Below are positions 40,434-49,901 of a stretch of 64,000 nt of DNA, piece by piece (position 1 is the first letter of the stretch; the number at the start of each line of letters is the position of its first letter). The notes below the pieces were generated by a model, which saw only the letters and a program-made list of their open reading frames with translations, did not search any database and was not told where the DNA came from. Made by a program: the position numbers and the translations under genes. The stretch covers positions 1-64,000 of the forward strand of contig CAMTXO010000002.1 of the NCBI GenBank assembly GCA_947085845.1, given 5' to 3'. This DNA is from JACPYF01 sp947085845. GTDB taxonomy: Bacteria; Patescibacteriota; Saccharimonadia; Saccharimonadales; Saccharimonadaceae.

Positions 40434-40487
40434 AAGGTGTGAGTTCGAAGAGTAGAAATACTTATCGAACTCACACCTTATTTTTTT
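40434..40487 (+). terminator. Strong terminator (15-bp stem)
   Basis: AAGGTGTGAGTTCGA (40434-40448) pairs with TCGAACTCACACCTT (40465-40479), followed by ATTTTTTT. Confidence 0.85.
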
Positions 40488-40494
40488 GCAAAGA

Positions 40495-40520
40495 AAAAGG
40501 CACCTCATTTTAAGGTGCCG
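40495..40520 (-). terminator. Terminator of the gene at 40534
   Basis: On the minus strand GGCACCT, 7 nt, AGGTGCC, then TTTTTC. A second perfect 11-bp hairpin (GGGTCAGGGTC/GACCCTGACCC, about 40524-40551) overlaps the stop codon of the same gene and has a T-run on the plus side. Confidence 0.65.
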
Positions 40521-40533
40521 AGCGGGTCAGGGT

Positions 40534-40878
40534 CTATTGTGACCCTGACCCGTTTTTGCAGTGGTGCCGCCAGCGTTCTGCCTGAGCTACTGCATTTGTG
40601 CTGTACTCGCGCCAATGTTTGGTCTCCGGACCTTCTTCAGGGTCTGGGGGCGTATCGCCATCAAAACCTGTATACATTCGCCTGCGCAAATGTATGACGC
40701 GACGTGCTGCGAGTTCATCTCCACTCTCTGCTTGCTTGACGGCAATTGAGAGCTCGTTTACTAGATGAAAGTATTCAACGTCTGGATGGCTGGTGTCGAT
40801 GAGCTTTTCTTTTGAAAAGAACAGTGCAACAACATACTTCCACCCAGCAAACCATACGAAAAATCGTTTGATGTTCAC
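40534..40878 (-). CDS. Small protein, unknown
   Basis: 114 aa. The first 20 residues are hydrophobic with Trp/Phe (RFFVWFAGWKYVVALFFS) and may anchor it to the membrane; the rest is helical and charged (LAARRVIHLRRRMYTG, then DTPPDPEEGPETKHWREY). AAGGAAG lies upstream of the ATG. No family recognised. It is convergent with the orphan at 39016 and shares its compact style of strong hairpins. Confidence 0.55.
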   Translation of the reverse strand: MNIKRFFVWFAGWKYVVALFFSKEKLIDTSHPDVEYFHLVNELSIAVKQAESGDELAARRVIHLRRRMYTGFDGDTPPDPEEGPETKHWREYSTNAVAQAERWRHHCKNGSGSQ

Positions 40879-40954
40879 TGTCCACTTCCTTGTAGGTGCA
40901 AGTCAAGATTTATTCTTAACTACTTATTTTTATTATACACTATAAAACTTAAAA

Positions 40955-40980
40955 AAGCAAGCATAAGCTTGCTCTCTTGA
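40955..40980 (-). terminator. Minus-strand terminator in the 40879-41159 gap
   Basis: AGCAAGC-TTAT-GCTTGC followed by TTTTTT on the minus strand. A 69-codon frame (40933-41142, minus) runs through it, so what is transcribed here is unclear: a short peptide or a small RNA of about 150 nt. Nothing else is seen in this 281-bp gap except the rsmD promoter. Confidence 0.55.
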
Positions 40981-41159
40981 GCGGTAGAGATTGCCGCCAA
41001 TGTAACTGTATCTACGATTGTCCACCACAACAACTCCATTAGTACGTACAGGCACACACTCCCTACCTAATACGGATACTACCATAAGCTCGTTTAGTTT
41101 TAAATACCAAAAAAAATAAAACTGTGGAAAACCACTATCCATACTATATACTTACTGAT

Positions 41160-41690
41160 ATGAGAATTATCGCTGGTAAATTTGGTGGACTACAATTTAA
41201 AGCGCCACGAGGCCACAGAACCCATCCTATGAGCGACCGTGTGCGGGGTGCTTTGTTTAATTCACTCGGTGATATCAGTGGGCTAAGCATACTTGATGCT
41301 TTTGCTGGTACAGGCGCTTTGTCTTTTGAAGCAATTAGCCGCGGTGCAAAAAAAACTACTACTATCGATATAAGCGTAAAAGCAGTAAAAGTGATGCAAG
41401 AAAGTGTTGCAAAGCTGAATATCGAACATCAATGTAAGGTGATTCGCGCAAATGCATCTAGCTGGTCTAACAACAACAAAGATATGTTGTTTGATATTGT
41501 TATTGCGGCACCGCCATATGATGATCTTCAGCCATTTATTGTGCAGAAACTTACACGACACGTGAAGCCTGATGGTATGTTTTTGCTAGATTGGCCAGCA
41601 TCCGAAGAGCCTCCTAGCCTTGCGACTATGAAGCTGATTGATGCTAGAAAATACGGTAACGCTCAGATTGCTTTTTACGTACCAGCTTAG
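41160..41690 (+). CDS. rsmD: 16S rRNA m2G966 methyltransferase RsmD
   Basis: 176 aa from the ATG at 41160, set by TATACT (41147-41152) 7 nt upstream. MRIIAGKFGGLQFKAP and THPMSDRVRGALFNSL are RsmD signatures; ILDAFAGTGALSFEAISRGA is the SAM site; the catalytic DPPY is APPY (IVIAAPPYDDL). It methylates G966 of 16S rRNA. Its stop overlaps the end of the convergent gene by 4 bp. Confidence 0.9.
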   Translation: MRIIAGKFGGLQFKAPRGHRTHPMSDRVRGALFNSLGDISGLSILDAFAGTGALSFEAISRGAKKTTTIDISVKAVKVMQESVAKLNIEHQCKVIRANASSWSNNNKDMLFDIVIAAPPYDDLQPFIVQKLTRHVKPDGMFLLDWPASEEPPSLATMKLIDARKYGNAQIAFYVPA

Positions 41691-42481
41691 TTGTCTTTTG
41701 TACTTTCCAGCCACGAAAACGCAACTGTTTTGATAATTATAGGTATAAGCTCATTTTTAGTCTGGCGAGCTAAAGTTGGCGTCCAGCCCCAGTGTGTAAA
41801 TGTTTCATACATATTTAAATCTGCAATTTCCTGCAATGAATGTTTAAATACTTTTTCAAAACCATCTTTTTCAAGCCATCGAACATCTTCTTTACTGAGG
41901 CTGAGTTTATTCGCCCTCAAGGGTGTAATTGCACTCGCAACTCCTAGCTCGAATAATACATGGGACGTCATAACTCCTTTTGCGCCCCAAAAATCCCAGT
42001 TATTTTTTAGTTTTTGGCGTTTGCTTTCACCTGGAATCACTAGTTTTTTACGTACACTGTCCCGTGTTTCTTTTGGCTCTCCCCGCACCTCTTCTAAGTG
42101 GTCTTCTAGGGGAAAGTGATGTGCTGGCGTAAGACCATCAACAATCGCGTGCGATAGCCAAGCTGCTTCGAACGCCGCTCTTTGCTCGTCTTTTTCCTTT
42201 ACTGCTTTTGCTAGATTCTTTTTATGATACTGAATATTTTTTATAAGTTTTTCGTCAGTAGGGTCATTTGGATCTATAAAGTGCCAAGGCTCATCTGCCC
42301 CAGGATTTTTACGCTTGATACCATCTGGACCATTTTTACCTTCAAAATGTTGGACGTTTTTTAGTGTTGGAAAAAAAGAGTCGCTACACTCGCCGACTAG
42401 TCGGTATGCTACTTTATTAATCTTTTGATGCACACCGAGTACATTGCCAGATTTATGGTGAAAGGTTGTTCCAGAATACAT
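41687..42481 (-). CDS. Zinc-dependent phospholipase C / P1-nuclease-like protein
   Basis: 264 aa, no signal peptide. WHFIDPNDPTD and FEAAWLSHAIVDGLTPAHHFPLEDHL resemble the zinc-binding pattern of the PLC/P1 nuclease fold (WHF, then H-x3-D, then H near P). The rest is not recognised. Enzymatic activity is not certain. No ribosome-binding site is obvious. The 122 bp between its start and recG hold nothing recognised. Confidence 0.55.
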   Translation of the reverse strand: MYSGTTFHHKSGNVLGVHQKINKVAYRLVGECSDSFFPTLKNVQHFEGKNGPDGIKRKNPGADEPWHFIDPNDPTDEKLIKNIQYHKKNLAKAVKEKDEQRAAFEAAWLSHAIVDGLTPAHHFPLEDHLEEVRGEPKETRDSVRKKLVIPGESKRQKLKNNWDFWGAKGVMTSHVLFELGVASAITPLRANKLSLSKEDVRWLEKDGFEKVFKHSLQEIADLNMYETFTHWGWTPTLARQTKNELIPIIIKTVAFSWLESTKDN

Positions 42482-42603
42482 AATTGCGCCTTTGGCTTAT
42501 GAGACAAACCTACGGTTTTTCTCATCGCGCAGTGCGACGAAATAAATTCGATCGCTCTGGCTGCTCTTTTCCCTTTCCGTTTTTGATTAATTTATACATT
42601 TAT

Positions 42604-44637
42604 TTAATTCAACGAGGTAACTCTTTGATATTTTTTAACTTGTTCGTATAACTGTGTATATTGTAACAAATCATCACCACTTTGCATGAACTCTGTCACT
42701 GCTTTTTGTACGTTTGCTATAGCTTTCGTATCTGCCAAAGAAGCTACTTGCAGATTTAACTGGCCATGTTGAGCATGTCCGTATATTTCACCCGGACCCC
42801 TAAGTTGCAAATCAACTTCGCTAAGATAAAAGCCGTCGTTCGATTTTTCGAGTTCACGAAGACGCCTGGTAGGTCTTAGGCTGTCGCTCGACACTAAGAA
42901 GCAGTAGCTTTGATGAACGCCACGACCGACTCTACCGCGCAGCTGGTGCGCCTGTGCTAGACCAAACTGATCGGCATTTTCGATAATCATAATTGTAGCG
43001 TTCGGTACATCTACTCCAACTTCAATAACAGTAGTACTTACGAGGATATCTATTTCACTAGCCGCAAATTTTTCCATTATGGCTTGTTTTTCGTCGCTGC
43101 TTAGCTGCCCATGAAGTAGACCAATTTTATAGTGTGAGAAAACCGTTTTTTGTAATTTTTTGTACTCTGCTTCAACAGAGCGTTTTTCAGACTCTGGGTT
43201 ATCGTCGATTAGTGGGCATACTACGTACACCTGACGACCGGTTTTGATTTCTGTGTCGACCTTTTGATACATTGTTTCTCTTGAGTTTGGTGAAACAATT
43301 TGCGTTTGTATCGGTTGTCGTCCACGTGGCATCTCTCCTAATACTGATACATCGAGCTCGCCATAGACGGTAAGCGCTAATGAACGAGGGATAGGAGTGG
43401 CGGTCATTGATAGTAAGTGAGGAAGATGTGCTGATTTTTCTAGTAATTTTTGGCGTTGAGCTACACCGAAACGATGCTGTTCGTCAATAACAACAAAGCC
43501 TAGCTTATGAAATTTCACTTTGTCTTGTATTAAAGCGTGTGTGCCAACCACTACTTGCACATCACTGTCGGCAATACGATCGTAGAGTTGCTTTTTAGCT
43601 GCTGGCTTTACAGCGCCAACAAGCAATCCAACACTTATGTCAAAGGGTTTTAATAGCTTTGTGAGCGTTTCCGCGTGCTGTGAAGCCAGTATTTCCGTTG
43701 GCGCCATAATAGCTGTCTGATAGCCCTTTGAGGCAGCTAGGCTGGCGCTCATGCCAGCTACTACCGTTTTACCCGAGCCTACATCGCCCTGCAAAAGTCG
43801 GTTCATAGGGTGTTCATTCTCAAAATCCTGGGCAATTTGCCATATAGCAGCTCGTTGAGCGTCTGTTAGCTGAAATGGTAAATGTGCCACAAAATCTTTA
43901 GCATGTGCTTGATCAAATGGTATTTTCCAGCCTGTCAGTTTGGTATTTTCGGCTTTGTTTAGCTGGCCAGCTAGCACCAGTGAAAACAGTTCTTCAAAAC
44001 CAAGCCGTTTACGTGCCTGTTCGAGCTGTTGATCATTTTCAGGAAAATGCAGATAAGTAAGAGCGTCGGCGCGAGATACTAGCCCCTGTTTTTTTACAAT
44101 ATCAGTGGGCAGTATTTCATCGAGCATTACAACTACAGGCCGTAGCTCGGCTAGTACTTTACGAACTACGTGAGATTTCAAACCTGATATCGCCCGATAT
44201 ATAGGTACAATTCGCCCTGCATTGACGTGTTTACCGTCTGATTTTTCTACACTCGGATTGGTCAGTTGATATTTGTGACCATTGAGACCAAACTCCCCAG
44301 ACACAAGCCACTCACCTTTTTCTTTTCTCAGTTGGTCGGCACGGTATGGTTGGTTAAACCATACTACAGCAACTTTGCCAGTTTCATCGGCTAGTGTTGC
44401 TTCTGTTATGTGCATACCTCGTCTTACTCGACGGGTGTTAAGATGCTCTACACTTGCACGTAACGTTACTTTACCCGGCTTTATATTGCCGATTGGTGTT
44501 ACCTGAGAATAGTCTTCGTAACCACGTGGAAAAAACTCTATTAAGTCGTTAACTGTCGACAAACTTGCCTTAGCTAAACTTTCAGCAGTTTTTATTCCCA
44601 CCCCTTTGATATTAGCGAGTGGCGTATTGAGATTCAT
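42604..44637 (-). CDS. recG: ATP-dependent DNA helicase RecG
   Basis: 677 aa. The N-terminal wedge/OB domain begins NTPLANIKGVGIKTAESL and has EFFPRGYEDYSQVTPI. Helicase motifs: LLQGDVGSGKTVVAG (I), VIDEQHRFGVAQR (II), SMTATPIPRSLALTVYGELD (III), TTVIEVGVDVPNATIMIIENADQFGL (V), QLRGRVGRG (VI). It remodels stalled forks. The ATG overlaps the tyrS stop (TAATG), so translation is coupled. Confidence 0.96.
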   Translation of the reverse strand: MNLNTPLANIKGVGIKTAESLAKASLSTVNDLIEFFPRGYEDYSQVTPIGNIKPGKVTLRASVEHLNTRRVRRGMHITEATLADETGKVAVVWFNQPYRADQLRKEKGEWLVSGEFGLNGHKYQLTNPSVEKSDGKHVNAGRIVPIYRAISGLKSHVVRKVLAELRPVVVMLDEILPTDIVKKQGLVSRADALTYLHFPENDQQLEQARKRLGFEELFSLVLAGQLNKAENTKLTGWKIPFDQAHAKDFVAHLPFQLTDAQRAAIWQIAQDFENEHPMNRLLQGDVGSGKTVVAGMSASLAASKGYQTAIMAPTEILASQHAETLTKLLKPFDISVGLLVGAVKPAAKKQLYDRIADSDVQVVVGTHALIQDKVKFHKLGFVVIDEQHRFGVAQRQKLLEKSAHLPHLLSMTATPIPRSLALTVYGELDVSVLGEMPRGRQPIQTQIVSPNSRETMYQKVDTEIKTGRQVYVVCPLIDDNPESEKRSVEAEYKKLQKTVFSHYKIGLLHGQLSSDEKQAIMEKFAASEIDILVSTTVIEVGVDVPNATIMIIENADQFGLAQAHQLRGRVGRGVHQSYCFLVSSDSLRPTRRLRELEKSNDGFYLSEVDLQLRGPGEIYGHAQHGQLNLQVASLADTKAIANVQKAVTEFMQSGDDLLQYTQLYEQVKKYQRVTSLN

Positions 44638-45848
44638 TAACGCACCAATATGAAGTTGTTTTTGCCTTTTTTCACTAAAGATATCTCCGTTATTTCTTGG
44701 TCATCAGAAATCTTTTGACCATTTATAGAGATTGCTCCACCTTCGAGAAGTCGTCGAAACTCGCCTTTTGATCCAACGACACCGGCTTCTGCCAATTGAT
44801 CGCTCAGAGTTCCGAATTCGATAGATGGTATTTCCTGAGCTAAGAGATCGAGCTGGCTTTGGTCGAGCTGGCTAACAGTGCTGTTATCGCCAAATAGCAC
44901 TTCTGTCACCTTTTGTACGCTTGCTGCTCGTTCTTGTCCATGAACAAGCTTCGTAACTTCAAATGCTAAGGCTTTTTGAGCTGCTCGCTCACTAGGTGCG
45001 CTGATGCTTTCGCGGCCTAGTTGTTCAATTTGGTCACGAGAAAGTGGTGTATATATTTTTAGATAGTCAACAACATCGTTATCATCAATATTTAGCCAGA
45101 ATTGGTAAAACTGATAGACGCTTGTTTTGTTAGCATCTAGCCAAACAGCGCCTTCTTCTGTTTTGCCGAATTTCTTTCCAGTGGTTTTGTTAATGATAAG
45201 TGGCGCTGTAAAGACATGAGACTGAGCACCTTTTATTTTGCGGATTAGTTCAACGCCAGAAAGAGAATTACCCCACTGATCAGCTCCGGCAATCTGCAAT
45301 GTAACGTTTTTTGTATTAAATAAATGCAAAAAATCATAGCCTTGAATAAGCGAGTAGCTAAACTCAGCGTAGCTAATACCACTACCACCTTCGCCAGTAC
45401 GACTTTTGATAAAATCACGATCTAACAGCTGCGTCATAGAAAAGTATTTGCCGTAGTCACGAAGAAAATCAATGTAATTGATTTGCGAGAACCACTCACT
45501 GTTATCGACAACATCAATATCAGAGCCAAAGATACTATTGTACTGAGCAACAATAGCCTGTTTGTTATGATCGATTTCCTCTAAGGTACTCAGCTGACGC
45601 TCCTCTTTTTTGCCGTCTGGGTCGCCTATTTTGCCTGTTGCACCACCAACAAGTAGCACTGGCTGATGCCCTGCTGCGATAAAGTGTTTTGCCAGAACAG
45701 CTAGAGCAAGATGTCCGATATGCATGCTATCTGCACTTGGATCTACTCCAAAATAAAAAGTTACTTTTTGGTCATTAAGTGTATTTATATCTTTTAGCGT
45801 GGTTTGGTTGATAAAACCACGCCATTTTAGTTCATCAGTTAGATTCAT
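44637..45848 (-). CDS. tyrS: Tyrosyl-tRNA synthetase
   Basis: 403 aa. DPSADSMHIGHLALAVLAKHF holds the HIGH motif, SYSLIQGYDFLHLF and AGADQWGNSLSG the tyrosine site, KKFGKTEEGAVWL the KMSKS equivalent (KFGKT). A C-terminal S4 domain (EFRRLLEGGAISINGQKI) follows. It starts inside the end of the response-regulator gene (14-bp overlap) and overlaps recG, so the three form one operon. Confidence 0.96.
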   Translation of the reverse strand: MNLTDELKWRGFINQTTLKDINTLNDQKVTFYFGVDPSADSMHIGHLALAVLAKHFIAAGHQPVLLVGGATGKIGDPDGKKEERQLSTLEEIDHNKQAIVAQYNSIFGSDIDVVDNSEWFSQINYIDFLRDYGKYFSMTQLLDRDFIKSRTGEGGSGISYAEFSYSLIQGYDFLHLFNTKNVTLQIAGADQWGNSLSGVELIRKIKGAQSHVFTAPLIINKTTGKKFGKTEEGAVWLDANKTSVYQFYQFWLNIDDNDVVDYLKIYTPLSRDQIEQLGRESISAPSERAAQKALAFEVTKLVHGQERAASVQKVTEVLFGDNSTVSQLDQSQLDLLAQEIPSIEFGTLSDQLAEAGVVGSKGEFRRLLEGGAISINGQKISDDQEITEISLVKKGKNNFILVR

Positions 45849-46248
45849 CGTCTGTTTTTTCCTGCCAGTTTAATAGGAACTTGTCTACTTCGCTCACGAG
45901 CCTTTCACCGTCATAGTCAGATTTAACTAAATAGAGGTTTGCGCCGCGCTTTAGTGCCTCTTCTTTCTTGTCTTCGTCTGGAAAACTAGAAGTTACAATA
46001 ACTGGACCTTTAAATGAAGTGTTGTTCCTAAGGTTAGAAATAAACTCATAGCCGTCCATCTCGGGCATCATTAGATCAAGTAGTACTACCGTTGGGTTGA
46101 TCTCTGTAATTTCAGTAATTGCAGCCAAACCATCGTTACTAGTAAAGACTTTGTAGCCAGCTAATTGAAAAGAGGTTGAATAGATCAGACGTATGTCTTG
46201 ATTGTCATCAATGATAAGTACTGTTCTATTCTGCCCGCTAACATCCAT
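45835..46248 (-). CDS. Orphan response-regulator receiver domain
   Basis: 137 aa, receiver only, no output domain. VLIIDDNQDIR (acid pair), VVLLDLMMPEMDGYEF (phosphorylated Asp), VIVTSS (Thr/Ser) and LYLVKSD (Lys) are all present. With no DNA-binding part it must act by protein contact. No histidine kinase is in the window. TATAGT (46256-46261) lies 7 nt before the ATG, so the operon mRNA (receiver, tyrS, recG) is probably leaderless. Confidence 0.92.
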   Translation of the reverse strand: MDVSGQNRTVLIIDDNQDIRLIYSTSFQLAGYKVFTSNDGLAAITEITEINPTVVLLDLMMPEMDGYEFISNLRNNTSFKGPVIVTSSFPDEDKKEEALKRGANLYLVKSDYDGERLVSEVDKFLLNWQEKTDDESN

Positions 46249-46388
46249 GGGTACTACTATAGCAAAAAAGCACCTGATAGTAACGCTCCAAAAAAATGAT
46301 TATACATAAGCATAAAAGATTAGGCTTTTAAACTCAGGTTAATGGTATAATGAGTAGCATATTTTAAATGTGAGGGAGAAAAATAATA

Positions 46389-49016
46389 GTGATCCGAAAA
46401 AGACGATCGAGATTTGGTGGCGGCGGTAAAAAGCTAAGTGTTTACTCTAATTTATCTGCAAAACGAAAAGCAAAAGTGGATGCACGATCGCGCCGCAAGG
46501 CCGAGTACTTGGCTAGCTTGCCAAAAAATCCTTTTGCCCGAGTAATTCATCGTATTCATCCTAAGCGTCTAATGGCGTACTGGTTTAGCCGTGAAGGCTT
46601 GATGATGGGACTCAAGATATGGGGAGTTGCTATTTTATTTGGTGTATTGGCTCTAGGAGCTGTATTTGCCTACTATCGACGTGAATTAGACGCTATACGC
46701 CCATCTGAGCTCGCTAAAAGGGTGCAGACGACTGTTACTAAATACTATGATCGTAACGGAACCCTCTTATGGGAAGATAAAGGTGCTGGTGATTATCGTT
46801 TGGTAGTCCCCTCGGAAGACATTTCTCCATATATGAAGGAAGCTACCATTGCTATCGAAGACAAGGACTTTTATAAACATGGCGGCGTCAGCTTTAGTGG
46901 TATTGCTAGGGCAACTTACAATAACTTTTCTGGCGGTAGTACCCAAGGTGGTTCGACCTTAACCCAGCAGTTGGTGAAACAGGTGTTCTTTGCTGATGAA
47001 TCACAGCAGCGAGGACTTGCTGGAATACCGAGGAAGCTAAAGGAAGCTATTTTGGCGGTCGAAGTCGAACGCATGTACAACAAAGACCAGATTATCAATC
47101 TATATCTTAATGAATCACCTTACGGCGGTAGGCGAAACGGTGTTGAATCAGCAGCACAGACATACTTTGCTAAATCTGCAAAAGACCTGACTCTTGCTGA
47201 GTCTGCCTTACTGGCTTCTATACCTCAACAACCAGGTACATACGATCCCTATAATACAGCCGGGAACGAGGCGCTGCTCAAACGTCAACGCTTGGTTCTC
47301 AAAAACATGGCAGAGCAAGGCTATATAACTGAGAGAGAGGCTAGCGAAGCAAAGAAAGTTGCAGTACTAGAGCTCATAAAACCTGAGACCGACCAATACG
47401 CAGACCTCAAGGCACCGCACTTTATTCACCATGTACGCTCGCAGCTAGAAAAAGAACTAGGAAAAGCTACCGTCGGTAAAGGCGGGCTGACTGTCAAAAC
47501 AACATTGGATTATAAAGTGCAAGAAAAAATAGAAACAGCAATGACTGATCTGTTTAACTCTCGCCTACCAAAATCAGCGAATTTTGATAATGGTGCTGTT
47601 ACTATTATCGATAACAAAACCGGACAAGTACTAGGCCTACAAGGTAGTCGCGATTACAATTATCCAGGATTTGGACAGGATAATGCGGCAACGTCATTTA
47701 TACAACCAGGTTCTTCTATCAAGCCTTTTGTCTACTCGGCTCTGTTTAAGCAAAAACCAAACGGTCAGCAAAATTACGGTACAGGAACAATACTAAAAGA
47801 CGAGCCTATTGATCAAATTTATGGTGCCAAACTAGAGAACTTTGACCATAAATACAAAGGCAACCTTACTATTCGTCAAAGCTTGGCTGAATCACGAAAC
47901 ATTCCAGCTGTAAAAGCGATGTATATTACAGGGCGTGATGAAACGCTAAAAACAATTCAAGACATGGGAGACAAGAGCTACTGTACTGATGGTGTCGACA
48001 AACAAGTTGGACTAGCGGCAGCTATTGGTGGCTGTGGATTGAAACAAATCGAACATGCTAATACATTTGCAACGCTAGCTCGCGGAGGAGTCTACAAGCC
48101 AACCAGTACGGTGCTGGAAGTAAAAAACGCCCAGGGCGAAGTCATTAAAAAGTGGAAAGACAGCAACGGCAAGAAAGTACTCGACCCACAAATTGCTTAT
48201 ATGCTGCAAAGCATCCTTAGTGATGATAATGCTCGAGCACCTAGCTTTGGACGTGGCGCTAGTGGGCTCAATGTTCCTGGTGTAAAGACATTTACAAAAA
48301 CCGGTACTTCAAACCTAGGCACGAAATCAAAAGATCTTTGGATGAATAGTGTGAGTCCTAAGGCAACCATGAGTATCTGGGTTGGAAACCATGACACTCG
48401 ACCGATGAGCAACGCGCTTTCTAGTATCGTAGGTCCTACAGTCAACAAAGTAATGGGGCCAATACACACCGAAATTTTTGCTAAAGAAGGAAGCTGGAAA
48501 AGTGGTGATTGGTTCAGTGTTCCAGCCGGTATACAGACTATAAAAGGTGAGCTGTTCCCTTCTTGGTACAACCAAAAACAATCACAAAATAGTTCGCAAA
48601 TGTCGTTTGATAAAATATCACGCAAGAAAGCTACTAACTGTACGCCAGAAGCTGCTAAAGTCACAATAAATGTTACGCAAAGCGTCGACCCAGTCACAAA
48701 GAAAACAACTTTTATGGCTGACGATGGCTATGATGCTAGTGCTGATGACGACAAACACAAGTGTGACGATGTGAAACCATTTGTCGGAGAGATCACCTAC
48801 AGTGCTGGTACGATAACAGCAAACGTGACTCAAGGCACGCATGGACTCCAGAGTGTAAAGATTGTGGTAGACGGTAATGTTGTTAGTGAACAAGGTGCAA
48901 CCAGTAGTGGCAGCTACTCTGCAAGCAACACTCTTGCTCCAGGCGCTCACACAATAACAGTCGAAGTTACAGACTCAGCGCTCTACAGTGGAAGCGGTAA
49001 AAAAGATATACCTTAG
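46389..49016 (+). CDS. Class A penicillin-binding protein
   Basis: 875 aa from GTG with GAGGGAGAA upstream. A basic cytoplasmic start is followed by one membrane helix (IWGVAILFGVLALGAVFAYY). Transglycosylase: IAIEDKDFYKHGG, GGSTLTQQLVKQVFF, RKLKEAILAVEVE. Transpeptidase: QPGSSIKPFVY (SxxK), AESRNIPAV (SxN), TFTKTGTSNLG (KTG). A C-terminal Ig-like domain follows (about 790-870). It polymerises and cross-links peptidoglycan. TATAAT with upstream TG (46346-46351) is the likely promoter. Confidence 0.95.
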   Translation: MIRKRRSRFGGGGKKLSVYSNLSAKRKAKVDARSRRKAEYLASLPKNPFARVIHRIHPKRLMAYWFSREGLMMGLKIWGVAILFGVLALGAVFAYYRRELDAIRPSELAKRVQTTVTKYYDRNGTLLWEDKGAGDYRLVVPSEDISPYMKEATIAIEDKDFYKHGGVSFSGIARATYNNFSGGSTQGGSTLTQQLVKQVFFADESQQRGLAGIPRKLKEAILAVEVERMYNKDQIINLYLNESPYGGRRNGVESAAQTYFAKSAKDLTLAESALLASIPQQPGTYDPYNTAGNEALLKRQRLVLKNMAEQGYITEREASEAKKVAVLELIKPETDQYADLKAPHFIHHVRSQLEKELGKATVGKGGLTVKTTLDYKVQEKIETAMTDLFNSRLPKSANFDNGAVTIIDNKTGQVLGLQGSRDYNYPGFGQDNAATSFIQPGSSIKPFVYSALFKQKPNGQQNYGTGTILKDEPIDQIYGAKLENFDHKYKGNLTIRQSLAESRNIPAVKAMYITGRDETLKTIQDMGDKSYCTDGVDKQVGLAAAIGGCGLKQIEHANTFATLARGGVYKPTSTVLEVKNAQGEVIKKWKDSNGKKVLDPQIAYMLQSILSDDNARAPSFGRGASGLNVPGVKTFTKTGTSNLGTKSKDLWMNSVSPKATMSIWVGNHDTRPMSNALSSIVGPTVNKVMGPIHTEIFAKEGSWKSGDWFSVPAGIQTIKGELFPSWYNQKQSQNSSQMSFDKISRKKATNCTPEAAKVTINVTQSVDPVTKKTTFMADDGYDASADDDKHKCDDVKPFVGEITYSAGTITANVTQGTHGLQSVKIVVDGNVVSEQGATSSGSYSASNTLAPGAHTITVEVTDSALYSGSGKKDIP

Positions 49017-49826
49017 TTAAGAATTTGCTAGCTTGACTAGTGAATCTTCAGGAGATTGCTTCTTTCGGGTGTTTTTGACAGAATTTGGCTTTTTAGAAAG
49101 AGGCTTACGCGCTTTTTGAGGACGAGGCTTTTCAGCACTACCCAATTTCTTTGCAAAAAGCATTTTGCCGGCAGCAGTCTGTAGGGCTCTTGTAAATTCG
49201 ACTTCAACAGATTGGCCGATTTGACCACCTGCATTTTCTACAACCACCATCGTACCGTCTTCTAGATATCCAACCGCTTGAGTTTTATCCTGCCCTTTGT
49301 TTACCAAAGTGATATGACGTTTTTCTCCCGGCAAGTAGCTCATCCGTAGAGTTTGTGCGAGTTCATTGATGTTTAGGACCTGTATGCTTTCTGCACTCGC
49401 TACTTTGTTCAAATTAAAATCAAGTGTTAATAGATCTGATTTGTGAGTTTTTGAAAGCTGAACCAAACGTTCGTCAACACCACCATCACCAGGCAGCCCA
49501 TCGTCGAGAATTTCAACGGTTGTGTTTGGCAGTAGCTGCAGTTCTTTTACAACATCGAGACCGTGCCGGGCACGAGCACGTTTTTCGGCATCCGCATTGT
49601 CTGCAAGATATTGCATTTCGCGCAGCACAGAGCTCGGCACTACTAATGTACCGCTGAGAAACCCTATCTTTGCTACATCAACCACACGGCCGTCTATTAG
49701 AGCTGAGCTATCTAGCATGACTGAGCGAGCTGAAGTGTTTTTTAATCTTGGCGTGCGTTGTTTTAGCGCCAAGTAAAGTGTGAGTGCTGCCACTACGAGT
49801 AGCAAAATTGTTTGTATAATTTCCAT
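49017..49826 (-). CDS. PIN-TRAM domain membrane protein (YacL-like)
   Basis: 269 aa. One N-terminal helix (IIQTILLLVVAALTLYLAL), then a PIN domain with acidic residues MLDSSALIDGRVVDV, SVLREMQ and LLTLDFNLNKVA, then a TRAM domain (GQDKTQAVGYLEDGTMVVVENAGGQIGQ), and a basic tail (KPRPQKARKPLSKKPNS). YacL-type proteins are membrane-bound RNases or nucleic-acid binders. It is convergent with the PBP gene, stop to stop. Confidence 0.88.
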   Translation of the reverse strand: MEIIQTILLLVVAALTLYLALKQRTPRLKNTSARSVMLDSSALIDGRVVDVAKIGFLSGTLVVPSSVLREMQYLADNADAEKRARARHGLDVVKELQLLPNTTVEILDDGLPGDGGVDERLVQLSKTHKSDLLTLDFNLNKVASAESIQVLNINELAQTLRMSYLPGEKRHITLVNKGQDKTQAVGYLEDGTMVVVENAGGQIGQSVEVEFTRALQTAAGKMLFAKKLGSAEKPRPQKARKPLSKKPNSVKNTRKKQSPEDSLVKLANS

Positions 49827-49901
49827 GGTTTTTACCTTAGTTTTCCTTTTCTGCCTTCGCCGGCTGGCGAATGGCGGATTATTTATTTGTAGATTATATG
49901 A

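Noticed and set aside
40933..41142. 69-codon minus-strand frame upstream of rsmD
   Set aside because: A clear minus-strand terminator interrupts it before the stop and there is no ribosome-binding site; kept only as an unclear transcript.
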